Below, in pieces: positions 23,967-36,600 of a stretch of DNA of 64,000 nucleotides. The notes below the pieces were generated by a model. It made no database searches. It saw nothing but the letters and a program-made list of their open reading frames with translations, and was not told the DNA's origin. The position numbers and the translations under genes were made by a program. The stretch comes from Chlorophyllum brunneum (lineage: Eukaryota; Basidiomycota; Agaricomycetes; Agaricales; Agaricaceae), in contig OY756150.1 of NCBI GenBank assembly GCA_963576785.1, positions 1,302,001 to 1,366,000 of the forward strand, given 5' to 3'. How positions within the stretch are numbered: the first letter of the stretch is position 1; every line of letters starts with the position of its first letter.

Positions 23967-26900
23967 ATGGATGATACTCCAACCTCGACACCCGGTCCAC
24001 GACGTTCACAACGAGACCGAAAAACAGTGAAGCCTTTTGCTTCGGGTAGTTTAATACTGTTTAAGCCTTGATGAAAATTAATAGGATTTTTAATATAGAC
24101 TCCACGAAACGCAAGCGTAGACTGGCGGAAACAGACGCAGAAGACGATGCGCCGGTTACAAACGTTGAAGGCGAAGGGGATCAGGAAATAGAGTCCGAAG
24201 AGGACGAGCAAGAGCATAATGAGGCCCGTCATGTCCCCAAACAAAAACGGAAACGCGCCAAGGCTTCTGGTAACAAATCCAAAGGTGCTCCGCCTACGAA
24301 GCGACCTAGAACTACTGAAACTGACGCAGAGGGACCTACTTCTGGAGGGGAGGAAGCTGATGCGTCTGCAGAGGAAGACGATGATGGTTCTAAAACACTG
24401 AAGGGAGGAAAGAAGGCAAAGGGATCGCCCAAGGTCAAGACAAAACGGCCTCGAAAACCAAAAGGGACCGCTACCACTAAGCAGCCTAAACCTGGCGGCA
24501 GAAGGGGTCGCCGTGTAAAGGACAAGGGGGAGGGATATGATGCAGAACAAATCGCGAAGGATACCAAAATCGCTAATGATAACACGCTCTTCAGTGCGTT
24601 TCATCGCCGCTGCGGTTGTCTGTGATGCACTAAGGTCGCTTTTAGACGCTCTTGTTGATCCAACAGTGGCACTACAGGACGCGGCGCAAGATTTCGTTCG
24701 TTCTCTCCAAGAAACCCCCGAGGCCGCTCAGGCCGAGCTCGTCAACCTCATCCTGCGTTGCTGTGGCTGCAATGATTCAGTAGATTCAAATCAAGCTGTC
24801 GACTATGACGGTGTTGTTGATGCACTGGACAACTTCACCGAAGCACTCAAACAAGAGAACTCACCAGTATACCCTCTTACATCGAAACTTCCTATATTTA
24901 AACAATTCCGCGCATCCCTTTCAGAGTTTATCGACCGCCTTGTATCATCCGCCGCAGACCTTGGGGTATTATACACCTCAGACTTCATGTCGACGCTTCA
25001 AACATGGGTTATTGCCATGTCCTCTTCTCAAATCCGAAGTTTCCGGCATACCGCAACCGTGGTTGCACTTGAGGTCGAGACATCACTTTGTGATGCTGCT
25101 GCTGCCGTAGACAAAGAGGCGGAGGTTGTCAGCCGGCAGCGTGAGGGTGAGAAGAAACGCAAGGGGACAGGGAAGGGTTCTACTGCGAGGGATAAGGGGC
25201 TGGAAGCTAAGGCTAGGGAGATTAGGGAGAGGCGGACAAAATTGGCGGAATATCTCAAGGAAATTGTTGACGGGTAAGTCGGAGCCCCTACTTTAGTGAC
25301 TTTCGTCCACTGAACACCGATTCAGCGTGTTTGTGCATCGTTACCGCGACCTGGACCCTAACATTCGTGCTGAGTGTGTTCGTTCCATTGGGCAATGGTT
25401 CAGCAAGTATCCAGGTCACTTCCTTGATAATTCATACCTCCGCTACGTCGGTTGGGTTCTCTCCGATGCCAACACGCATGTTCGACTTGAGGCAGTTAAG
25501 TCGCTCTCGTCTGTATATGACCAAGACGAGTACATTGGCACCCTAACACACTTCACGGAACGCTTCAAACCTCGATTGTTGGAAATGGCAACAAGCGATA
25601 TCGAACTTTCAGTTCGCGTCGCCGTAATCCAAGTCCTTGAAGCTATTGATGCCCAATCATTGCTGGAGGAAGAGGAAAGGGAAAAACTGTGCTTGTTGGT
25701 ATTTGACGAAGAAGTAAAGGTGCGAAAGGCTGTTGGTGGATTTGTGAAACGGGTGTGGAAAGAGACTTTGGAGGAGAGGATTGTACTGGGACGGAAAGGT
25801 AAAGGGAGAAAGAAAGGGAAGGAACTACAGGAGAAGGACGAAGAACGGGTTGGATTGAAGGCCCTAGTTGCCTCGTTTGAGAAATGGGCCAAAGTACTGA
25901 GTGAGCTTGATGGAGACGCAGAGGACAGCGAGAATGGAGACGACGTTCTCGTTGGGGATGCCAATGGGCAAGAGGAGAACGAGTCAGTGGATGGACCTTC
26001 GAGACGCGCATCGAGACGGAAAGAGGTGCTTGCGCTCGTGGGTACGGATAAGAAGGGGAGGGTCACACTCGCTGTTGAAGCTTTGTGGAATGACGTGGAT
26101 CCTTTGAATGACTGGCAAGGAATTCTGGATATGTTGTTGCTCGATCATTCTTCCGGCTCTACTGAAACTCAGACGCAGAATGGTAGGGTTAATGGCAAGG
26201 AACACACACCGCCTGAGCCGGAGACAGTGATTCAGGACAGCTGGAGGTTAGAAGAGGGGGAGGAGACGATTTTACTGGAGATATTGGTAACTTCTATCCG
26301 ACAGACCAAGTTAGACGCCGTCGGAGGGAAGAAAGTGAGTATTCACTTGAATCATCGCGGTCCAGTAATATAGGTGTTAACGAAACTGCTAGGGGGAAGA
26401 AGAAAATGTAACGAACGATATTACTCGAGAACTCATCAAAGCTCTACCACGCCTATTTATCAAGTATCAGACCGACCAGAATCGGATAGCTAACGTCCTA
26501 CTAATACCAAGTCTAATGAACCTCGATCTCTATCTCGAAATGCGTATGATTTCGGTGGGTCGTTAATCTCTCCTCCGTAGAAGCTTCACGAAATTGATTG
26601 TGTGCTCGACTTGTAGGCGTACAACGCCCTATGGGACGATATAATCAAACAATTCATGTCCCATTCCTCTGTAACGGTACTTAGCCACGCCATAACAACC
26701 ATCCGGTACCTCATGGATGCAACCTCCCTTTCCAACGCCAATAGCACCAAGATCCTCGAATTAGAGGATGAGCTTGCTACAGCGTTGAGGGATACTGTGG
26801 GTGGAAGGGACGAAATTGAAGTTGCGACACTAGCAGAGGATGAGGTGCTGGCTCTTGGCGCGCATTGTTCGCGGCTTGCTGTTTTGTTTGGGGTGAGGAA

Positions 26901-29126
26901 TCTGACCGCATGGATGGAGGAAGATGAGAGCGGGAAGCAGAGTAGTGCGTGGGATATTGTTAGTGCTCTCGTTGAGAGGGGACGGCTGGGATATAAAGAG
27001 GAGGAAGGGGTAAGTCTCTTCGGTTTTTCTGATTCTGGATGGGTTGTTGATCTGTGTGATAGATGGTGGAACACGCGCTTCATGTGCTTACCTTACATAT
27101 TATTTGGAAGAGAAAAGATCTGTCAAGACTTCAGGCTGGCCAGGAACTTGCGACAGATGAGGGGAAATATAGGGAATTTGTGAAGCAGCAGCGTGATTCG
27201 CTAGTGGAGAAGTTGTTTGAGTTTGCGATTGGAACCCAGTCGAATACGGCTGAAGGGGTCAAACGTGCGGTATGTTAGGTTCCATGCCCGTATTATCTTC
27301 TCTATCTGAGAGTATGTTTCAGGCATTCAAGTATCTCCTTGACCTTCATGTGCTCTTCGCTCCTGTACGACGGGATACAACAGGGTCCGACGGCGGGGAC
27401 GAGGAGGATCCACTTGCCTTAGCGCTGGATGATGAAACACAATATCGTTGTGCTGGGTACATCCAAGCCGAGATCGAACGCTTTGCTGAGTCATTGGAGG
27501 ACGATGCAGCGCGCGCTGGGACCCCGTCCAAACGCGGAAGTGACGATGAGCAGGCGAGTGGGGAAGACGAAGACGATAACAATGACCGCTCCAAGTCCAA
27601 GGAGAAGGAGAAGACGACTCAGAGGAAAAAAGGTCAGAAGAGGGAAGGTAACGTTGTTCGGCCTTTCTGGAGTGGTTTGTTTATTCATACCGCTCCAGTG
27701 GATACAGACTCTCGTCCATGGCTCGAACGAGAATACCTCTTCGTTGATGTCATTTCTACCTTCCTCCGGGCGATTCGTGCAGGGGCCATCACCATCCATC
27801 ATGGATCTGTGTTGTTGGCGCACTATGGGCGTCTCGGTGTAGCGTTTGATACCTGTGTTAAGGTTGTTGTCGACGTCTTGAGAGAGGAAGGTCTTGCTGG
27901 CGATAATGGTGAGATTATCGTGGCTGTCGTCACCAAAGCTATCCAAGAGGTTCGTTAATTGTCATTATTCACGTCCCTTTTTTAACTGAGCGGATCTCCG
28001 TAGGCGTTCTCCCTGGTTTTAGATGGGTACGTTGAGGATGAATACGGCGCTGTCCAGCTTGCAAAGCTTCTCTCAAGCTGCTACGTTATTCGTGGAGGCC
28101 AGCTTGTGATTCTCAGACGCTTGGATACGGAGTTTATCGTGCAGATTCAAACGAACTTGTTGAACTGGGTCGCCAAACGACTAGCAGCGTACCAGAGCAA
28201 CAAGAATAAGAAGGCTCTCAGAAAGTGCTTGTTGTTCTTTAGAGTCATGGTGCCACTCTTGAGCTCGATCCGGAATCGCGATGCGCTAAAAATGTCAGTC
28301 GTTTCTCAGATGTTGTGGATAGGGAAGCTGATGACTGGTTTTTGCTGATAGAAAAGCACATATGGATCAAATTTTCGACCAAGCAAAGGTGGAGGTACCT
28401 CCTACACTCAAGGTTTGGGAGCCCCAACGGCTGTACGAGAAAAAGTTGAACAACGTGATGAATAAGGAGAAAGGTGGGCCAAACGCATGCGTGCTACCGA
28501 GTTCCATCCTGACAACCTCGGTTTTAGCTACGGAGGGTCGAAGACGAAGAGCAGACAAGGGTACAGCTAGTGCTGGCGAGCTCACAAGCGCGGATGAAGA
28601 GTCGGAAGCCGAGAGGATGGATATTGATGGGGAACAAGTCAAGACATCGCGAACGAAACCGAAACTTCTCCGTGCAACGAGACGTACGCGCGCAAATCCT
28701 AACGTCGAAGAGGATGTCCAGGAGGAGCAGGAACAGCCTAATGGTGCAAACGAACTGGGGCAGGACCAGGTCATGGTTACCCCAAAAGCCGGTCGTACCC
28801 AGCCCTCTGTTGCGGCTCCATCACCTGCGCCTTCCAAGGATGCTCCCCTACCCGCCATTGGGGGTGAGACCAAACCTGAGCCTGCGACACAACCGACGCA
28901 ACCACCACCACCGACGCCACCGATGGCAGCAGGAGAAGGCGAAGAAGTTGGCATTGAGGTATCCACAGACACGCCTAAAGCGAAGAAGCGTACGAGGGCC
29001 GATTCCGATGAGGATCTGGAAGCTTCTTCGCAGGTTGAGTCCCAAGAAGCAGAACCTCCTGGACATGAAGTGCCTAGTACGCCTGTTGACGAAGTCCATG
29101 TTCGTAGAAAGCGGATCCGTCGGTGA
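23967..29126 (+). CDS. SCC3: Cohesin subunit Scc3/STAG (Psc3-like)
   Basis: Ten exons join in phase: 23967..24045, 24099..24593, 24646..25273, 25326..26334, 26393..26554, 26617..27009, 27063..27269, 27323..27949, 28004..28293, 28352..29126, for 1,554 residues. The STAG domain starts in exon 3 (NALVDPTVALQDAAQDF...LILRCCGCND). The stromalin conservative domain opens exon 4 (VFVHRYRDLDPNIRAECVRS...YLRYVGWVLSDA). HEAT-like helices follow through exons 5-9. Family role: Scc3 binds the Scc1/Rad21 kleisin and DNA and is needed for cohesin loading and sister-chromatid cohesion in the nucleus. The N-terminal ~150 residues and the last exon are highly charged (Lys/Arg and Glu/Asp blocks, Pro-rich), likely disordered DNA- or regulator-contacting tails. 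The ATG at 23967 has good context and precedes a basic RRSQRDRK segment. Confidence 0.95.
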
Positions 29127-30371
29127 TAAATGATGGTCATGACTGTATAGTGTGTGTGATACCACTTTTCAGACGTAGGATGAGGTTATTAATTTTGGCG
29201 TTTTAGAATGTATATTTCTTCCTCTCTTGTTATACGAATTTTCATCTGGTTTTTTTTATCAATTATTTTCGCGTTGTTGTCTCGGAATGGTGCCGATTTA
29301 TTCTGTACCTACTTTAGTATTTGTATTGATCCTATTGGTCTGCGGAATCGTGCTTGTGGTCTTTGTTGAATGAAACGACACAAGTGGCTGACTAATTTTC
29401 TTTCGCCCTGCAAATCAAGTGTTGCATGGAGTCTATGAAATGTTCACGATTTTTGGTTGTTGCTCACTATGATCAATTGTCTGTGTAGTTCCTCCCCCCT
29501 CACCGACCAACCTCTGGGACGTGGGTTGTGGGCGAGCATGGAGGAGGGCGAGCTAGTGATTTGGCTTGTCGAGCCATCCACAATGCAGCATAGCGTGCAC
29601 GATCTACTAGTCCAGTAATTCAAACTACTCTGAGTGTTGATCGGGTGCTGGGTGGTGTACACAGGTTACTGTATCATATTAGGGTACCTATAACTCAGTG
29701 AAGGGAAGGGAAGTCGGTGGTGTCCGAGTGAGATAGCGAGCACGACGTCAGCGGACGTCGTTGACTTACTGACCCAAGGGTGGCAGATGTTGAAGAAGAC
29801 CTTAGTTTACAAGAGACAAAATAAATGAGCGCAAATCCGATTTTCCTACTCTCCCTTGTAGATACATTGTTGTACTTACACCTGTGCACTACAATGAGTA
29901 CCTCCTGGGTCTATAGAGCAGGGGATGAGCAAGAGAAGGAAATAGAGGAATGTTTATGACAATTTTATGGCAATTTTTTGAAGTATAGGGGAAGGATAAG
30001 GCAAAAGATTGGTGGAGATGGGGTGGATAGGGCGGACTCTGTCTGTTGAATGACAAGTCCTTGCTCGTCGGCGTTGAGGCTGAAGGAAAAACGAGCAAAA
30101 GTGGTGAGCTAGACCGAGAAGAGAAAGAAAAATTGTGAAAATGAAAGAGCGCCTTTGTCCAAGCGTCGGTAACGTCGGCTAGATCTGACGTAGTGTGTGG
30201 GCCGGCAGGGTCATCTTGATTGGGATGTCGCGACGTTGAGGAGGCCGTGAGGTGGCGGATTCGACGTGAGCGAGCGTCCGATCTCCGATCTCTACATCAG
30301 CCAAACAAACATGTTACAGAGAGAATTCACAATTGCCTTCCCGAAGCAGTATCACGAGTAGGAACGGTTAA
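29127..30371. other. Tail-to-tail intergenic region
   Basis: 1.2 kb between the 3' ends of Scc3 (+) and the GMC gene (-). No coding frame is recognised. A near-palindromic pair of GACGTC motifs occurs at about 29746-29760. The rest is presumed 3' untranslated sequence. Confidence 0.5.
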
Positions 30372-33001
30372 TCAATAGCCGTTATTGTAAGCATCAGCCA
30401 GGATTTGGGAAGCCTACAAGAAGTGAACATGTTAGTAGGATTGGATCGATGATAAAAAGATGAAGCTGACCATTTCTCCGACTGCATACGCAGCCGAGAC
30501 AGTGTGTGATGAAATTTCCTGTAAAAAAACAAGACTCGTGAGTGTTTGCGAACCTTATTGCAATGATATAGATAACGTACAAATGGAAGGATGGATAAAT
30601 CGGCCTTTGATCGATTTCGGTTTAAGTGAATGATGTGTTACTAGGGAGATATAACAACGCACCACTCGTAATCCGTCAACACCATAAACTCTTAGTTTCT
30701 CATCAACCACGCCTCCATCTTCTCTTGACATCATGGCAGCAGTACCGATAGGGTGATATATAGTCCTCACAGCATTTCTCACATATGCACCCAAGATTTC
30801 CCTCAGTTGTATCTTCAAGTGGTTATCATGTTCCGATCCAGGTTTGAGAGCCTTATCAAGGTCGATTGTGGATAATTCCGATGGAGAAACCAAAGTTTTC
30901 ACTGCGCTTTTCAGAGGTTCAGTCCGCGTGAGGTGGAGTATATACTCAAGCCCTTCAATGAGGAGCTCGACGTCTGTTGGGTGTGAGAAAATTTTTGGAT
31001 CAATCTTAGGGTATTGTGGTTCGTTCGTGGTTGAAGGGGTATGGTGAACGGTTCCACGAGAGAATGGATGCATGAGGGTTGCTGTAAGGGTGAAATGACG
31101 TTTTTTTACTGCGATTTCTGGCCTTTCGTTGTTGAGGAGACCGACGACGTTGATGATCCTGATACACACCGATTAATCAAATACAACAACGCATGAACGG
31201 AGACGTACTCGATTTGAGCTTGTTTGGGGTTCTTGAGCCAATTGGTCTGCATTTGACATTGTTTTCGGTAACCTTGTTGGACTTGCTTAGAGAGGTGTAC
31301 AGTTTCAGTATATTTGTTGTTTTCTGCTTTGACCTGACTGAGGACGGTGTCGGATGGTGTTCCGGTAACGCTGGAAAGATACTGATGTGAAAGAAATGCG
31401 AATCCTTGAGCTGGAGAATCCGCGAGTAGACCTTCGTTCTTCTCGGCGCTGTTAGTAGGTGATCGTGATAGTTAGATGGTGTGCGCACGGAAAAATAGAT
31501 GCGTACTGGAGTTTCGTATGGTTATCAAGTTCTTTGGGATCAAAGAGTATCTCAGGCGTAACGTATTTGGGGTCTACTTCAAGTACGATGGTTACGGCTG
31601 CATGGTCCTCTATCAAAGTACGTTGGTCATCGGACAATAAGAGGAGAAAAGAAATCCTCACGTAGGTTGCCGCCGACTCCTGGAAGGTCAACGAGGCATT
31701 CGATTCCACCCTGCTTCAAAACTACCGGATCACCGATTCCGGAACACTCCAATATGTCCGGGGTTTTGAGTGAGCCTACCGACGGTGTGGTCTCAGTTGA
31801 TGTGCGTATAGTCATGATGGTGGGTTTTACCTGCTGAAAGTATGATTTCATGTCGTACGTTTCGTATTTCTACACGTTTATCGTGACCTGGAACGTGTAG
31901 TTCAACACCCACAGCTCTGGGCTTTCTGGTGGGATCGTTCTGGTCGAAAAGCACCCGTGTAACAGATGCATCGGTCAGAATGAACAGATTGACACTGCTA
32001 TTGACAATGGGTTCGAAATAGCCCGCGACCGCGGAAGACCTAATGCCCGAATTTGGATCTATGGTCATAAAAGGCTTGGCATATCCGATATTAGTACCGT
32101 TGGTCTAGCAACGTTTGCGAATGAGAATGGGAACGACCTGAGTAATGGAGTGTACGTACAGGGTCTGCGTTTTCTGGTACGCCCAAGTTATTCATGGTTT
32201 GAAACGCTAACTCATTCAGGTTCAGAGTATCCCTTCCGGGTCTGGTAGGATCGTAGGGAGGCCAGGGTGGCGGGATTGAGGATTGTATAGGCCCTTGGGT
32301 TCCGTGAACGGGCGGATCGGGTGACGAAACATAGAAGCCCGGATGTATGTTTTGCTTTCGCGTTTCTGGGGTTTGGTATTGAGAAAGTTTTTCACTCTGT
32401 CGCAGTCAGGTTGTTATTCAAAGAAGTGAGTATGAAATGACCCTACCTTCTTCATGCATTCCAAAAGTTCATCCCAGTTCCATCCATGGTTGTTGAATGT
32501 AGTTTCCAGTGCATCATACTCCTCCTTTGAAGGGCGTGTGAAGCACAAGAAATTGACGAGACTGGATCCTCCAAGACCTTTGCCTCGAGGTAGTGGAATC
32601 ACAAGATTGTTTGCATTCACTTGTGGCTCGGTTTGAAAGGCCCAGTCGTATAGGGGGTTATTCAACGAACGACCGATGAATCCTGTGTGGTGTCAGTGTA
32701 TGATCTTGAGGAGGGGTGTACAGCCTCCACCTGGTGTATCAATGACAGGGATCGCGCCCGAAGGCCCATGGTAGGCACCGGTCTCAATCACACCAACTGT
32801 AATATTGATGCTTTGCGCCAACCTGACACAATTTTCATCAGATACAGATGTGATCGCCGTGAGGAAGAACTCTAGGGTTGATGAATTTTACCTATGGGCG
32901 ATGACCAGTCCGGCAGTTCCACCCCCAACTATCAGATAGTCGAAGGGGCTATCTTTGTCGTTTGCTTTCTCCAGGAAGGCATTGAGAGAGACTATGGGCA
33001 T
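30372..33001 (-). CDS. GMC-family FAD oxidoreductase (aryl-alcohol-oxidase-like)
   Basis: Twelve exons on the minus strand join in phase: 33001..32892, 32822..32731, 32682..32447, 32396..32160, 32104..31831, 31775..31662, 31609..31507, 31448..31209, 31158..30663, 30604..30581, 30518..30471, 30413..30372 (671 residues). The FAD-binding motif YLIVGGGTAGL is at residues 22-32. GMC signature 1 is PLPRGKGLGGSSLVNF; signature 2 is SAGSLKTPDILECSGIG, followed by PGVGGNLQDH. The active-site pair is probably the His of IYHPIGTA and the His of ISSHTVSAAYA. Family role: FAD-dependent alcohol or sugar oxidation or dehydrogenation; substrate unknown. There is no signal peptide, so it is probably intracellular, unlike secreted lignocellulolytic members. 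Exon 10 is only 24 nt. A 29-codon upstream ORF ends 10 nt before the start. Confidence 0.92.
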
Positions 33002-33683
33002 CCCTTTGGCTTTATCCCTGGAGTTTGTTCTGCCGACTGTTGGTGAAGAAAGAGGCCAGTGGGATAATTCTCAGGCCGGTGTGGGCGGCTGGGTGTGCCA
33101 TAACTCAATACAATCTGTCCACCGTGCTTGACATTTTATCGGAGGTCGCGGTCCGGCCCGGGTGGCGGTTGCCAAACAGAGACAAAGCCGCATCATCTCC
33201 TTTTGTATTCCTTCCAGCGCCATCAAACCTCCCCGCTCCAATCACAATCCTTTCGGCCTCAATACCCGAGAACGTCCATGCTGATGGATGTACACAGGAA
33301 CATATCTGGTACCGCTTCCGTGAGGCCCTGTCCAGCGGAACAGACTTACATTCTGCATAGGGTCGCGGGGTTTTGTCCTCAGAATACACAACACCATCAG
33401 TGCTGTGCCAAGGACCTTTGTTCTGGCGCACAGGCGCCTAAAAGCCAGGGCTAAAGATAGGATCATGGGCACATTTGGTTCAATGTGGTGCTGTCATGAT
33501 TAGATGAACATGATGCAGGCTATACATCGCCAAACAGGCGAATGATGTGAAGTAGTCGTTGCCATCTGGGTCTGGCATATTCCACCTTTGACTTTCTCGT
33601 TCACTACATTTCTCTCCTTGTCTGCTTTGGGACTGGTATAGGGTCTATCGGGGCGCCTTGGTCTCGGTGGACATCTCCTCCCG
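33002..33683. promoter_or_regulatory. Divergent promoter region with a uORF for the GMC gene
   Basis: 682 bp separate the GMC start (33001, minus) from the start of the large plus-strand gene (33684). On the minus strand an ATG at 33101-33099 opens a 29-codon ORF that terminates at 33014-33012, ten bases upstream of the GMC ATG. This is an arrangement able to limit translation of the main ORF. No other gene is seen; the short plus-strand frames here lack motifs. Confidence 0.4.
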
Positions 33684-36600
33684 ATGCCCTCCCTCTCATT
33701 CATCAAACCGCCCAGGTGGAAAGCTATCGTCTCTCACAGAACACCGTTCCCCGCCGGTCGGTTCGACAACATCAGTTCTCCCCATCCCTATGCTGCTCCG
33801 GACGTTCTGGATATCCAGGATGGCGTGGAGTCGTTTGAATCCGTACCGGAACCCCCACCCAAGCCTGCCGTCCCACCTTCACCAAACATTCAAATTGACA
33901 TTGACCTCTCTTCCGAACCCTTTGACTCCGACTGGTTTCAAACACAATTCACCGCCAGTCCGTCACCTCCACACCAACATCACGGAGTGGAAGGGAACGG
34001 AGCTGGAGTTGGCGGGAGTCCCTCTCTTGGAGTTGCAGCAAAACGGGAGCCGCGCAGCATGTCAGGCGAAGGCCTGGTTGATGATGAAGATGATGACGTC
34101 GACGTTTCGACGTCTGAGGATGATGTGTTGGACCATCTGAAGGCTATGGACGTGAGTGTTGGATACATGACACTGCGGTGTATCTCATTATATAACAGGG
34201 GTCGACATTTCTCGGTCTCCCCCCTCAATCGAGCCATGTATGTCCTTACGTATAAGTGGAATACTTGCAGCTAAGCGCTTTTATTAGATGATTGAGCCGT
34301 CGTTTTCGTCGCCGTCCAGGAGGAATGTTCCTACTCCCATCAGAATCCCAAGCGTCCACATGCATGGGCCCCAAGTGCAGATTGTTCGTTCTGCAGAGGC
34401 ACATAATACCCGCCCTCTCTCAGACATATCTTCAGCCGAATCTTCTGCGGTCTCTGGTCAAACTCTGGCTCGCGCTCTGTTAGGAAACAGTTTTGTCTTG
34501 TCCAATGATACCAGGTCGTCCAGGTATAGAAGTGGATTTGGGGGCCTCGTTCGTTCGGATTCAGCGACCCTACCTCGTGGAGACCATCCTTTGATGAGCT
34601 CGCCATACTGGCGGGACAGAACCCTGAGCGGAGCGAGTGATACTTTCGCCACAGACCTAAACGCACCGCCCGTTCCAGCGAACGCTGACAAGGTTTATGT
34701 CCCCCCTCAGACACCACGACACTCTGGCCTCGAGGCGAAGAAGAGGCACAATGTTCGGAGACACTCGAGTACCGGTAGTTTGGCTTCACCAGTCTCCAAA
34801 GACGAATCCAGTGATTCAAAGTCACGACCAAGCAGCCTTAACGAGTTCACTCGTGAGATGGAGAAGATAGACAGAGATATACAAGCGTTGCGTCGAATTT
34901 CGCGTATTTCTGAAGCCCCATCATCCCCATCTACAACTCCTGCGAACCCTTCTCATGACTTTCCCTCGTCCGAACCGTCACCCGTCGAAGTTTCTCCTGA
35001 GCAAACAGCATCTTCTTCCCTCCCCTCACCCTCAGGACCACCAAATCACTCATATACCACATCTTCAAATACCAGATCTCCCAACCAGTCGACCTCTTCA
35101 GCAAAGGAATTGGACCTTTTGGAATATTATGCCTCTGATTCACATCCCGCCTTCGCTCCTGCATTTTCTCCCATCATCGAGGAATCCAGCTCGCAACTAT
35201 CATCACCCGGAAGTCGGCGTCTGTCCCAAAGAGGAACTCCAACCAGTCGAACCATGTCTCCGCTATCGGGTACCCTTAATGGCAAGTCGACATCATTAGT
35301 TTTGCTACGTGACACATCATAACGAATCCGGTTTCTAGGGAGGATAGACCTCAGTACCGTACGTAGACCATCAGATGGTGCTGTCATTGCTCGAACACCT
35401 AGTTCACGTCGACGCTCGATCCAGGTAGTGAGTGTAACAAATTGGCGCAACGCAATACTAGTTTCCCTTACCATAATTAAATCTATTTGCAGTCATCCGC
35501 ATCCACGGCTCCGAGTACTCTGCAACCCTCGCAGATAGGTTCAGGTAGAAATGCCAGCGGCAGTATCCAAGAACCTCGAGCGTCGCTAGTAACCCCACCA
35601 CCGCCTGGCCGGGTTGTCGGAGGGCGTATGCGATCTGGAAGTGCTCCGAGCCCTATCAAAATTGCTCGAGATTCAAGAGATTTGAATGCATACAAAATCA
35701 TATCCCCGTTACCTGAGAATGCAGGGGAGACACCTTCTACAGGAAGCAGCAATGTCATCGAGATGCAACAAACCTTCCCAGAAACACCGAATATATTCAG
35801 TCCGTTCTGGTCTCCTGGAACGAACTCACCTGGAATGGTCCAGGGGTTGCCGGAGGGCTATGACGTTACGCCCTTACCACAGACGCCTTTGTCCGCGGCA
35901 CTGCCTCAAGGAAGAGTACCGCATGCGAGTCTCGACCAACAGATACTACTGACAAGGGCTGCGACAGTGGTTCGGGCGAGGCATTCGAGGCAAGGAAGTT
36001 TGACGCGGCCTGGTCCTGGAGCAAGGTCACTACCAAAGCCTCAAACACCCGATTTGACCCCCGTACCCGCTGACGCCACGAATCAAGATGAAGACGGGCC
36101 AACTGATGGCGATCAAGGAGAGGGGCCCGCGCAAGTGGTTCAACTTCCACCATCAAAACCCTCGGAGACGTCACCAGTCAGCAGCGCCTCGCTATATTCA
36201 GAGCCTAGCCAAGACCCTCACCCGCTCTACGAGGAGATCAATACCGGTTTCGCTGTCATTGAGGCTACCATTGCGGCTCACCCAACTTCACCATCGTCAT
36301 TAGGATCATCACACCAACTCGATTACCTTCGGGACGAGCCATCCCATTCGACTTCTTCTGTTACAACATTCGGCCGCAGCCAATCTCCCTTTTCTAATCA
36401 CCTTGGATCAGTACCCGAATTTTCGAACCCTTTTGATAATAATTCTTCCCCTCATTCGAATCAACGGACTTCTGCTATTTCTCCTTACAGTCATTACGGG
36501 CAGACCCCACCTCCTGTGGTCATCACTCCTCCGGCAGGAGAGTCTGTATCTGCGCCATCCCCCTATCCCGGCCATTCCTTACGGCGCATCTCGGAAATCA

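Noticed and set aside
35286..35366. 30-nt or 53-nt intron alternatives in the large coiled-coil gene
   Set aside because: The 30-nt version is too short and the 53-nt version meets a stop; the 81-nt intron keeps the frame and gives a smooth junction (LNGK|PSDGA).
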